DNA of 35,836 nt from Chloroflexota bacterium (GCA_023488685.1 JAMDDR010000186.1:1-35836); one strand, 5' to 3'; positions 24,500 through 31,935 are shown, counted from the first letter of the stretch. Made by a program: numbers and translations. Notes: generated by a model from the letters alone, not told the origin.

Positions 24500-24560
24500 G
24501 TCGGCGTAATTCTACGTGAGACCTGATGAATGCCTGTAGCGGCCCATTCATCGCTCTGGA

Positions 24561-25406
24561 TCACGGCGCCCAAAATCGGCCAAGCCCTAACGTTGAGCCA
24601 ATAATGGCAGTGGCTAACATGAGTACACCGGCAATGATCAAAATGTAATCGCGACGTTGGTACACAAGCTCACGCAGCCATGTGCGCGGCTGGGTGCCGA
24701 ATGCACGCAGGTCCATGGCGTCCGTGATCTCTTCGCCGCTGACAATGCTGTGGATGACGACCGGCACCAGCAAGGGGGCCAGACGGCGCACCTGCCCGAT
24801 CAGCCCACCTTCCCGGCGCTCCAGTTCGTACCCGCGGGCTTTTTGGGCGTCCATCGTCATGGCAAAATCACGCCCGAGACTGGGGACGAAGCGCATGGTT
24901 AGATCCATGGCAAACGCGAGCTTGTCGGGTAACCCCAAGCGCCGAAAGGTGATGCCGTATTGGGCCGGGTCGATCGTGTAAGGGATGAGAATGGTCATCG
25001 ACGCGATGCTGAAGACTCTTGCAAACTGGCTGAGTGCGAAGAAGATCTGCTCGATACTGATGGTCAAGGTAGGCTGCCAGTTGAAAATAGTAAACGGCGC
25101 GCGCAGTGTGGCGATCACGCGTTCTGTCTTATAAAGTTCGAACCCTCCCCGCCCAGTGAGCAAGGTCAACAATGCATAGATCAGGATGAAGGCCCCGATG
25201 AACAACCAGGTGCGGCGTGTGTCTCGCCAGGATAGCTGCGCTGCTAGCACAGCCAGCAGGGCGACTGCCAGGAAGAACAACAGGATGCGCAAGTCCCAAA
25301 ACATGAACACGCTGACGAGGAAGCAGGCGTAGAAAATGAGACGTGAGCGCGGGTCAAGCCGCTGGATCAGCGTGTTGCGTGGTTTGTATTTCCAGGTAAC
25401 GAGCAT
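24561..25406 (-). CDS. ecfT: ECF transporter transmembrane (T) component
   Basis: Couples ATP hydrolysis by the EcfA pair to movement of the substrate-binding S component. About 281 residues from ATG 25406 (MLVTWKYKPRNTLIQRLDPRSRL, which matches the family start N-T-x-x-H-x-L-D-P-R-x-K). Membrane segments at YACFLVSVFMFWDL, LLFFLAVALLAVL and WLFIGAFILIYALL. The coupling motif A-R-G is seen in DAQKARGYELERR, and a second variant in DAMDLRAFGTQPR. A longer frame reaching 25514 would overlap the S-component gene and lacks family support. Last gene of the A-S-T operon. Confidence 0.88.
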   Translation of the reverse strand: MLVTWKYKPRNTLIQRLDPRSRLIFYACFLVSVFMFWDLRILLFFLAVALLAVLAAQLSWRDTRRTWLFIGAFILIYALLTLLTGRGGFELYKTERVIATLRAPFTIFNWQPTLTISIEQIFFALSQFARVFSIASMTILIPYTIDPAQYGITFRRLGLPDKLAFAMDLTMRFVPSLGRDFAMTMDAQKARGYELERREGGLIGQVRRLAPLLVPVVIHSIVSGEEITDAMDLRAFGTQPRTWLRELVYQRRDYILIIAGVLMLATAIIGSTLGLGRFWAP

Positions 25407-25476
25407 GCTAAAGTGTAGGAAGCCTGGGACAGGTTTCTGTGCAAGACCGCCTCTCCCAGGCATCCATCTCCCATCG

Positions 25477-26388
25477 TTATCTGCCTGTCTGGCGCCGGAC
25501 GGACAGATAGGCAATGACCAACACAGGCACCAGGATTACGGCGAAAATGGCATTCGGTCCAGCCGCCGGCACGAACTCGCCGACGATGGCCGTAGCAGGT
25601 GAGAAGCCGTTGATCCAGATGTCCGAGAGGGCGGCGAAGCCAATACCGATGAAATTACCCATCAACCCCCAGGTTACTGCACCGGCGACATCGGGATTGC
25701 TGGCGAACACGAAACGCGCCACTACTACGAGCACGGCGCCGACCAGGGTCGAGAGCCCGGCCAATAGCGTGATCTGTCCAGATCCTTCGCCGAAGAACAC
25801 CTGGTTCTGTTCGCCCTGGTTGGTCAGGTAGAAAAGGGTGCCGATGAGGGCGATCACGACACTGACAATCATGGCGATGTTGGCGCTGCGATTCTTATCG
25901 ACAGACATCGCTACCAAACCCGAAATCAAGCCGATCAGGCCGTTGCCGACACTCCATTGGGGTGAAAGCCCGAAGCCAGTCAGCGCGTCGCCGACGATGT
26001 TGCCTACGGCACCGGTAAAGAAGCCTACCGCGGGGCCGAATGCATAGCCGAAGAACATGGGGATGACGATGGCCGGGCGCAGCGCAACCTGGCTGACGGA
26101 AGGCATGACGACAGCGCTGCTATTGAACAGCCACGATAGCACGGCATACAGGGCGGCGCCGATGCCCATGTAGACGACCTCTCGCGTTCCGATCTCCCAG
26201 GCTTTACTTTGCTGTGTGATCAGGTAAGCAACGAGCACGATTACCAGGCCAATCCCGACGAATACGAAGCGCAAAACAGGATTGCTCATCGTTAATTCGG
26301 AATCGAGCGATTGGACCAGCAGGGCTATCGCGATAAAAATGACGAGCACGGCTACGAGCAGGATGATATTTTTCGTCAAGCGATTCAT
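25477..26388 (-). CDS. ECF transporter substrate-binding (S) component
   Basis: 303 residues, about eight or nine membrane segments, longer than typical S components (about 170-220). An N-terminal hairpin of two segments (NIILLVAVLVIFIAIALLV; FVFVGIGLVIVLVAYLI) precedes the S-domain, which has VALRPAIVIPMFFGYAFGPAVGFFTGAVGNIVGDALTG in family order and WSVGNGLIGLISGLV. The substrate is not evident. The operon with fused ATPases resembles the thiamine-precursor system YkoEDC, but no TPP riboswitch is seen upstream, so thiamine is unsupported. CAGGAGAG before the ATG is a good ribosome binding site. Confidence 0.85.
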   Translation of the reverse strand: MNRLTKNIILLVAVLVIFIAIALLVQSLDSELTMSNPVLRFVFVGIGLVIVLVAYLITQQSKAWEIGTREVVYMGIGAALYAVLSWLFNSSAVVMPSVSQVALRPAIVIPMFFGYAFGPAVGFFTGAVGNIVGDALTGFGLSPQWSVGNGLIGLISGLVAMSVDKNRSANIAMIVSVVIALIGTLFYLTNQGEQNQVFFGEGSGQITLLAGLSTLVGAVLVVVARFVFASNPDVAGAVTWGLMGNFIGIGFAALSDIWINGFSPATAIVGEFVPAAGPNAIFAVILVPVLVIAYLSVRRQTGR

Positions 26389-26546
26389 GATCTACTCTCC
26401 TGTAAGGGTAATAAAGAATGACGAAACGCAAATGCATGTGCCCATGAGGGCGCCAGGATCGTATGTAATCCTAACACCCGATCACGTATTTTGGTTCGGC
26501 TGCACAGGCAAAAGAACGATTCTCTCGTTTCACGCTGGCGGGAGGA

Positions 26547-28223
26547 TCACATGGTGAACGGCGCCAGTTCAGCAGCCGGAAGGAAACGACCCGTTTGCGC
26601 CAGTGTAGCCAGGTTGACATCCGCGCCGTCGGCAACCAGTTGACCATCTGCCACCAGCAAAACACGGTTGGCGTAGGTGATCGCCAGATCGAGATCGTGA
26701 GTGATGAAAAGCAGCGCCTCGAAAGCGCGGCTGTGGGAGGAGGATGCGGGCAGATCGGATTGATCCGTCATCCCCGGACCTTTGTCTCTTCCGACGATGT
26801 CGTCCATGAAGTGCGTGTAATTCGCGTAGTCCTGTCCTGCGCTCGGTTCATCCATTACCAGGACGCGCGGATTCATGGTGAGCACGCTGGCGATGCTGAT
26901 GCGTTTCTGCTGGCCGAAACTCATGGACAGCGGCGGAATCTCGTCATAACCGGGCAGATTGACAGCTACCAAGGCGCGGCTGATACTCTCGGTTATCGTT
27001 TGCGCATCAAGGCCGATGTTCTTAGGACCAAAGCTCAACTCTTCGCGCACTGTGGGAGCGAAGAGCATGTGGCTTGGGCTTTGAAACACGTAGCCGACCG
27101 TGTGCGCAATCTGCGCCACACTGAGTGTTTTGCTGTCGCGGCCAGCAAGCAGCACCTGGCCGCGCGTAGGTTTGTTGAGTCCGATGGCGTGCTTGACCAG
27201 TGTCGTCTTGCCGGCGCCATTTGGACCGAGCAGAGCGATGCGATCGCCGCTGTTCATGGTGAACGAAATGTCGTGCAACACCTCAGGTCCATCACCGTAC
27301 TGGAAATGCACGTTGCGGAATTCGATCAGCGGCGAGGCTGGTTGAGTGCTGGGCGCTGAGTGCCGAGTGCCAAGTGCCGAGTGACGAGTCTTTAGATCCG
27401 AGTGCTGACCGGTTGGCACGGCTTCTGACTCCGGCATTCCTTCGGAAGGCATACTCCTGGCTTCTTTGCGCACCCGCTCAATCACGACCGGGGCTGGCAA
27501 CTTTATCTCGCGCCAGTTCACTGCCTGCATGAGCCCGGGCGCGTCGCCATCGTAGGTGATGCGCCCGTTCGCCATATAAATGCAGTGTTCTGCCTTGACA
27601 GCGAGCACGTCTTCCACGCGATGTTCGATGATCACCATGGCAATGCCGCTGTTGGCCAACTCTCGCATCAGAGTCAATGCCTCTGCGCCTGAGGCTGGAT
27701 CGAGTGAAGCCAGTGGTTCGTCCAACAGGAGTGCCTTTGGACGCATGGCGAGAACCCCGGCCAGGGCAACTTTTTGTTTCTCGCCGCCGCTCAATTGAAA
27801 CGTCTCGCGGTGGAGCAGGTGGTCGATGTGCAGGAAACTGGCGACTTTGTGGATGCGGTCCAACATCTCCTCGCGCGGCATGCCGAGGTTTTCCAGACCA
27901 AAAGAGATCTCATGGATGACTTCAGAGGCAACGATTTGACGTTCTGGGTCCTGCAGCACGGTGCCGACGATCTGTGAGATTTGTGCCATTGGCATGGCGG
28001 CGTTACTTGTGCCGAATAGCGAGATGGTTCCCTCCAGCATACCGTTGGTGTAACTATGCGGGATGAGCCCATTGATGCATCGGACGAGTGTCGTTTTGCC
28101 GCAGCCACTAGCGCCGGCAATCAGGGTGATCTCCCCAGGCCTAAACTTGGCAGTGATGTCGACGAGTGCTGGCTCGGTGCGAGTGCGGTAGGTGTAGGAA
28201 AGGTGAGAGACAGTGATGCTCAT
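26547..28223 (-). CDS. ecfA: ECF transporter ATPase, two fused ABC domains
   Basis: 558 residues. Domain 1: Walker A GASGCGKTT (37-45), signature LSGGEKQ (144-150), Walker B LLLDEP (165-170), switch His201. Domain 2: Walker A GPNGAGKTT (333-341), divergent signature SFGQQKR (435-441), Walker B LVMDEP (455-460), switch His509. Between Walker B and the His of domain 2 lies an extra loop of about 20 residues (DKGPGMTDQSDLPASSSHS). The linker (245-298) contains SDLKTRHSALGTRHSAPSTQ, translated from a heptamer repeat. The fused form replaces separate EcfA1 and EcfA2, like YkoD. Its first codons are duplicated upstream by a 40-bp tandem repeat, so the functional start is the ATG at 28223 and a decoy ATG at 28263 is out of frame. 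Confidence 0.92.
   Translation of the reverse strand: MSITVSHLSYTYRTRTEPALVDITAKFRPGEITLIAGASGCGKTTLVRCINGLIPHSYTNGMLEGTISLFGTSNAAMPMAQISQIVGTVLQDPERQIVASEVIHEISFGLENLGMPREEMLDRIHKVASFLHIDHLLHRETFQLSGGEKQKVALAGVLAMRPKALLLDEPLASLDPASGAEALTLMRELANSGIAMVIIEHRVEDVLAVKAEHCIYMANGRITYDGDAPGLMQAVNWREIKLPAPVVIERVRKEARSMPSEGMPESEAVPTGQHSDLKTRHSALGTRHSAPSTQPASPLIEFRNVHFQYGDGPEVLHDISFTMNSGDRIALLGPNGAGKTTLVKHAIGLNKPTRGQVLLAGRDSKTLSVAQIAHTVGYVFQSPSHMLFAPTVREELSFGPKNIGLDAQTITESISRALVAVNLPGYDEIPPLSMSFGQQKRISIASVLTMNPRVLVMDEPSAGQDYANYTHFMDDIVGRDKGPGMTDQSDLPASSSHSRAFEALLFITHDLDLAITYANRVLLVADGQLVADGADVNLATLAQTGRFLPAAELAPFTM
27344..27406. repeat. Heptamer tandem array inside the ecfA linker
   Basis: Nine consecutive 7-bp units of consensus GAGTGCC: GAGTGCT, GGGCGCT, GAGTGCC, GAGTGCC, AAGTGCC, GAGTGAC, GAGTCTT, TAGATCC, GAGTGCT. 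63 bp equals 21 codons, so the reading frame of ecfA is kept and the array encodes its His/Ser/Thr-rich interdomain linker. Confidence 0.85.
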
Positions 28224-28276
28224 TTATGGTACCAATGGAAAGGTGAGAGACAGTGATGCTCATTTATGGTACCAAT
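28197..28276. repeat. Exact 40-bp tandem duplication at the herA/ecfA junction
   Basis: Positions 28197-28236 and 28237-28276 are identical. The unit carries the last bases and stop of herA, the TAA-ATG junction and the first nine codons of ecfA. As 40 is not a multiple of three, the upstream copy of the ecfA start is out of frame. Confidence 0.95.
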
Positions 28277-29697
28277 CCATCGTCATCGTTGCGGCCAAGT
28301 TTGCGACTGTTGGTCGCGTAGCGCTCGACGGCTGGTTGCAGGTCGCCGGCAAAGTACTGGTAGGCCTCTTGTCCGTACTCCCTGGTTTTCACCACCACTG
28401 GCATCGGAACAGCGTGCCCCATGATGAGCGCCTGTTGTTTGCTATCCAGTGATGCCAACACACTGCGCAATTGCTGCGCGCCGCTCATGCCGGTGAAGAC
28501 GGCACTGATGTCGCGCTCGTCGCTGAGCGCACAGGTAATGCGTGTGCCGATCTGTGACATCACCTCGGCATCGATCTGGCTGGGGCGTTGATCGATGATG
28601 AGCAATGTGACGTTGTACTTGCGCAGTTCGCGAGCGATGTTGCCGAAAATGGTGAATTGCGCAACCTCTGGCGCGAGGAATTTGTGCGACTCTTCAATGG
28701 CGATGACGAGCTTGCGTGGCTCTTCACCACCCCCGCCCTCGGCGCGCTCCTTCATCTGTACATACATGGCGTGAATCCGACGTGTGATGTAGTTGGCGAC
28801 GAATACATAAGCCGGAAGGTCGTTGCCGTAGCGGCCGAACTCAACCACCACGCTATCGCCGCGCGTCAAGTGGGCAAGGATGCGGTCGGCAAAGTTCTCA
28901 GTCGTCTGCGGCCGTAGAAACTTAAAGTTCAGCAGACGCGATAGCTTGCGTTGCATGGCAAAGTACGTGCTCTCGGTGAGTTTGTTGCCGTCCAACAACG
29001 CCTGGATCTCGTCGTCGACCTCGTCGCTAAGCAGTTTTTGCACCCATGTCTTGGGAAATTTGCGATGTAGCGTGTATAGGGCGTTGACCTGCACGTCGGA
29101 GAGCGCCAGCACGTTCTGCAGCATTTGCAGGTCCTCTGGCTCAATATGCGCGAAAGCGATCTGCAACGCGAACTCGTAGCCGGCCTGGCGCGTGCGAGAC
29201 GATTCTTCGTCCAGTGTGACGACGACCACCCGCGATGCAATGGAACCCAGTTGCTTTAGCCCTTTGAACTTCTGCCGATCCCCTTTGAGCGTATAGCCGT
29301 AGTCATTGTGCATGTCGAAGATCAGCGTGGAAGCGATGCTCTGTCTGACGATGTCGGCCAGCAGGGGGAGGGCGAGAAAAGTCTTGCCCGTGCCGCTGCG
29401 CCCAAAGATCGCGCTTGAGCGCTCGACGAACCGTTCCAGGTCCAGGTTGATTTTGATCTTCTCATCATCCACAGATGCCCCAATCTCATACGTTTCTTTC
29501 CCTTCGGCTGCGAAGATGGTGCGCACTTCTTCGGGGGTGGCTCGGAAGACCGGTGTGAAATGCGCCGGAACGCTTTTCACAGGCCGTATTTCGGCGCTGC
29601 CGCTTTCCAATACCAGCATCGGCTTGACGTGCAGCACACCATACACGGTGGTGCCGCGGTAGATCTGCGCAATGAAATCATCCATCGCCGGCGGCAT
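28264..29697 (-). CDS. herA: HerA-type DNA translocase ATPase, main open part of a frameshifted gene
   Basis: Hexameric ATPase that works with the NurA nuclease in DNA end processing. This frame gives 477 residues: end of the HAS-barrel (TVYGVLHVKPML), Walker A GRSGTGKT (99-106), Walker B region EPRKLVIAIEESHKFL, and IDQRPSQIDAEVMSQIGTRI, typical of HerA. The true gene began at 29957: the first 67 codons are in another frame because of a 14-bp tandem duplication at 29744-29771. If one copy is removed, GRKFFGLVTDIRLEAADTN joins directly to QKMPPAMDDF. As it stands, either an internally started, barrel-less protein is made or the gene is dead. Confidence 0.88.
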   Translation of the reverse strand: MPPAMDDFIAQIYRGTTVYGVLHVKPMLVLESGSAEIRPVKSVPAHFTPVFRATPEEVRTIFAAEGKETYEIGASVDDEKIKINLDLERFVERSSAIFGRSGTGKTFLALPLLADIVRQSIASTLIFDMHNDYGYTLKGDRQKFKGLKQLGSIASRVVVVTLDEESSRTRQAGYEFALQIAFAHIEPEDLQMLQNVLALSDVQVNALYTLHRKFPKTWVQKLLSDEVDDEIQALLDGNKLTESTYFAMQRKLSRLLNFKFLRPQTTENFADRILAHLTRGDSVVVEFGRYGNDLPAYVFVANYITRRIHAMYVQMKERAEGGGGEEPRKLVIAIEESHKFLAPEVAQFTIFGNIARELRKYNVTLLIIDQRPSQIDAEVMSQIGTRITCALSDERDISAVFTGMSGAQQLRSVLASLDSKQQALIMGHAVPMPVVVKTREYGQEAYQYFAGDLQPAVERYATNSRKLGRNDDDGLVP

Positions 29698-29743
29698 CTT
29701 TTGGACATTGGTGTCGGCGGCTTCCAGGCGGATGTCGGTGACC

Positions 29744-29771
29744 AGGCCAAAGAACTTAGGCCAAAGAACTT
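29744..29771. repeat. Exact 14-bp tandem duplication breaking herA
   Basis: AGGCCAAAGAACTT occurs at 29744-29757 and again at 29758-29771. On the coding strand the unit is AAGTTCTTTGGCCT, coding K-F-F-G-L. Deleting one unit restores a single herA frame from 29957 to 28264. Confidence 0.95.
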
Positions 29772-29957
29772 GCGGCCCGTCTGGCCATCGATGGTGACGT
29801 AGCTGCCGACTGCCAGGCCTTCGATAATCGTATCGCGGTCAAGCTTTACGTCAAGGCCGTCATTCAGTGAGCCGCTGACGACAATACCCAGGCGTGAGCG
29901 CAACGGACGCGGATCTTCAAGACCAAAAAACTGATTGGGGAACGGCTGTTCATCCAT
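29744..29957 (-). pseudogene. Frameshifted N-terminal HAS-barrel fragment of herA
   Basis: From ATG 29957 the frame reads MDEQPFPNQFFGLEDPRPL and on to TIDGQTGRKFFGL, typical of the HerA N-terminal barrel, then leaves the family after the duplicated 14 bp and continues as nonsense to a stop at 29577. The ATG overlaps the end of the upstream gene by 8 bp. A duplication of 14 (3 x 4 + 2) bases explains the break completely. Confidence 0.85.
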
Positions 29958-30564
29958 GGTGCGAATTCCTCTCATATTGCAGCCTGCGCAGCAATCCCTC
30001 CAGTCGCGCACCGTCATAGGACAGCAGCCTGGCCAGCTCACGCCCGCAGGCCACCGCAAAGGTGTCGCGCGCTGTTCCCTTCTTGCGCGTCCCGGCAGCC
30101 AGCCGGATGGTCGCGGCGAGTAATTCGTCGCATGGCACGTCTTTCGCCTCAAGCACTAATCGGAAAAAATCGAGCTGCTGCGTGAATGCCTCGATTTCTG
30201 GCGCTTCGCAGCATTCGATCCCGTGCAGGGCAATGGGCGGTTGCGGCGGCAATCCATGACGGATGGGTTGCCCGTCGTGCATCTGGTAACCTACACATAG
30301 GACGCTCACCTCCAGCGGCACGAGCTGGCTGCGCAACCACTCAATATCTTCATCGCGGGCGTCGTTTGCAACCGACATCAACTTCACCATGCCACGTTCG
30401 TCATCCTTTAAAGCGATGTCGTAGATCAGGCCGTAGATGGTGGCCTGGCGGTACGGGTTGCGTGTCTGCACCAGAGCGCCGAAAGTGGGCACATCGCTCT
30501 CGGGGATGCGTGTGCCAAAGACGAACGTTCGCATGTTCGCGCGTAGTACTTTGCCGACTATCAT
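29950..30564 (-). CDS. Unnamed HAS-barrel-like protein between nurA and herA
   Basis: 204 residues, no named family recognised. The N-terminus MIVGKVLRANMRTFVFGTRI, then VPTFGALVQTRNPYRQATIYGLIYDI, has the beta-strand pattern of HAS-barrel-type domains as found at the N-terminus of HerA. The middle has PPQPPIALHGIECCEAPEIEAFTQ and the C-terminal half is helical (LAATIRLAAGTRKKGTARDTFAVACGRELARLL). Its ATG shares one base with the nurA stop (TAATG), and its end overlaps the herA start by 8 bp, so the three proteins are made in coupled fashion. It probably is a third subunit or adaptor of the NurA-HerA complex; this is inferred from context only. Confidence 0.83.
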   Translation of the reverse strand: MIVGKVLRANMRTFVFGTRIPESDVPTFGALVQTRNPYRQATIYGLIYDIALKDDERGMVKLMSVANDARDEDIEWLRSQLVPLEVSVLCVGYQMHDGQPIRHGLPPQPPIALHGIECCEAPEIEAFTQQLDFFRLVLEAKDVPCDELLAATIRLAAGTRKKGTARDTFAVACGRELARLLSYDGARLEGLLRRLQYERNSHHG

Positions 30565-31826
30565 TAGCGTCTGTCCTTTGCTTCTTGCTTGGACGAGGGC
30601 GTCATAAAAATGCCTTCCTCGATCAATCCACGCTCAATGGCCAGATCAATCTCCTTCTCCTCGGTATGAGAGAGTACGGCTTCCTCGTGTGCGGCCTTTA
30701 GGCACAACGGGTAACCCCCCCCCATGCGTGCATGCCGGCCCAGCACTGCGGTGGTGATGCCGATGTTCTCGGCGTTCGAACACCACGCTGGCATCTCAAG
30801 CCGCGCAATGATCGTCCGCGCCGGTCCTGTAGCGCTGCTAACGTTTAGATAACAACAGCGCATTGTATGACCAAACCGCCCCAGATACTGCGGGTCGTTT
30901 ACCAACCAACTTGGCTCGAATAAGGCTGTGCGGTGAGAAGGCGGCAACACCTGATCCAGCACATGACGGTCGAGGATGCCACGCAGGTTCAGTTCAGCCT
31001 TGCGCACAGTCTCTCGGAGCGCTGGCTCACCAGAGACGGCGTCAGGCTGCACCTCTGCCAGGGCGCAAGCACGTGCCACGGCATTGCTGTTGGGGCGGTC
31101 GATGTAACCTGTGACAATCGCACCACAATCGCGAATGCGGTTTAGCGCTTTCACGACACGGTCGAGTTGTTCTCCGGCGCGGTGTGGACTGTTGCGCAAA
31201 AATAGTTCGTTGAGCAGAGAGAATGGCACGAGTGATCCGTCGGCTACGGCGACCGGCTGTAACCCGGCGTCGCAGAAATGCTCGCACTGCTCCGCCAACA
31301 ACTCGATCTCTTCCAAATCCCGCTCGGTGCTAATCTCACCCGGCGACACCAGCTCTCCGTTATCGTCATAGAGCTGGTCCTCGCTCAGGAATTGGAGCGG
31401 CTTACGGTGGCTGCCCTTGACTGCATCCGGAAGTGCGATTGGGTTGGCTGGTTGGCCGTAAACGATACAGGTACTGGCGACCTGGATGACTGCATATTGC
31501 ACGGCTTTGTGGCGATCCGGCATGATCTGCGAGCCGTCGGTAGCGATGAGAACGTAGGTAGCGATGAGAACGTAGCTTGCAGGTTCATTCCCGAACGGGA
31601 TGAATTGGTTGGCATTCTCGCCTGCATTGAAAAGTGCACCGGTCCACCGGATCCCCTGGGCATGCGCGGCTTGTTCACAGACCGAATTCCAGGTGGTGTG
31701 GTCAAAGTCTGATGTAAACACTCGTCGCATACGTGCCACGCGCTGCTCACGGGTCCGCCGTGCTGCGCTGGCGCGCTCGGCCATGCTACGCAGTTGTGGG
31801 ATGAGCTGGGTGACATCAATCGGCAT
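30564..31826 (-). CDS. nurA: NurA-domain nuclease
   Basis: 5'-3' exonuclease/endonuclease that partners HerA. 420 residues from ATG 31826. RNase H-like motifs: IATDGSQI with catalytic Asp97, VAVADGSLVPF (second Asp), VTGYIDRPNS, and a C-terminal GGGYPLCLKAAHEEAVL with the conserved His. Directly before Asp97, YVLIAT is present twice (85-90, 91-96) owing to an 18-bp in-frame duplication, which lengthens the strand leading to the active site. A run of nine G codes for the Gly triplet in MGGGYP. An open frame extends to 32297 but the family starts near 31826, where a promoter with only 6 nt of leader is found. Confidence 0.88.
   Translation of the reverse strand: MPIDVTQLIPQLRSMAERASAARRTREQRVARMRRVFTSDFDHTTWNSVCEQAAHAQGIRWTGALFNAGENANQFIPFGNEPASYVLIATYVLIATDGSQIMPDRHKAVQYAVIQVASTCIVYGQPANPIALPDAVKGSHRKPLQFLSEDQLYDDNGELVSPGEISTERDLEEIELLAEQCEHFCDAGLQPVAVADGSLVPFSLLNELFLRNSPHRAGEQLDRVVKALNRIRDCGAIVTGYIDRPNSNAVARACALAEVQPDAVSGEPALRETVRKAELNLRGILDRHVLDQVLPPSHRTALFEPSWLVNDPQYLGRFGHTMRCCYLNVSSATGPARTIIARLEMPAWCSNAENIGITTAVLGRHARMGGGYPLCLKAAHEEAVLSHTEEKEIDLAIERGLIEEGIFMTPSSKQEAKDRR
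30715..30723. repeat. Nine-base C/G homopolymer in nurA
   Basis: Nine C on the plus strand encode the Gly-Gly-Gly of MGGGYP upstream of the conserved His of NurA. Homopolymers of this length slip during replication and during sequencing. Confidence 0.8.
31539..31575. repeat. 18-bp in-frame tandem duplication in nurA
   Basis: GTAGCGATGAGAACGTAG occurs at 31540-31557 and 31558-31575. On the coding strand it yields TYVLIATYVLIATDGS instead of a single YVLIAT before the catalytic Asp. No frameshift. Confidence 0.95.
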
Positions 31827-31832
31827 GTGCCC

Positions 31833-31861
31833 ATTGTAGATGGGGCGTGCGGTTGTGTCGA
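31833..31861 (-). promoter_or_regulatory. Promoter of the nurA operon, leaderless layout
   Basis: On the minus strand TCGACA (31856-31861), a 17-bp spacer and TACAAT (31833-31838), then 6 nt to the nurA ATG at 31826. No Shine-Dalgarno is present, so the message should start at the AUG. Confidence 0.7.
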
Positions 31862-31890
31862 GGTATGCGTAGGTGGACCTGTGATGCGCT

Positions 31891-31899
31891 TGGTACAAT
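31891..31899 (+). promoter_or_regulatory. Extended -10 promoter of ppk2
   Basis: TGGTACAAT combines a TGN extension with a TACAAT -10 box; the -35 is weak. Transcription would start near 31906, leaving about 30 nt including the AAGGAGG ribosome binding site. It is divergent from the nurA promoter. Confidence 0.5.
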
Positions 31900-31935
31900 C
31901 CGCCGAGATACGATCTCTCGTCGCAAGGAGGCAGC

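Noticed and set aside
25407..25514. Longer N-terminus for the ECF T component
   Set aside because: Overlaps the S-component gene and has a Pro/Gly-rich sequence unlike the family; the N-T-x-x-x-x-L-D-P start lies after ATG 25406.
26389..26546. Vitamin riboswitch upstream of the S component
   Set aside because: I searched by eye for TPP, cobalamin and FMN core motifs on the minus strand and found none; a covariance search would be decisive.
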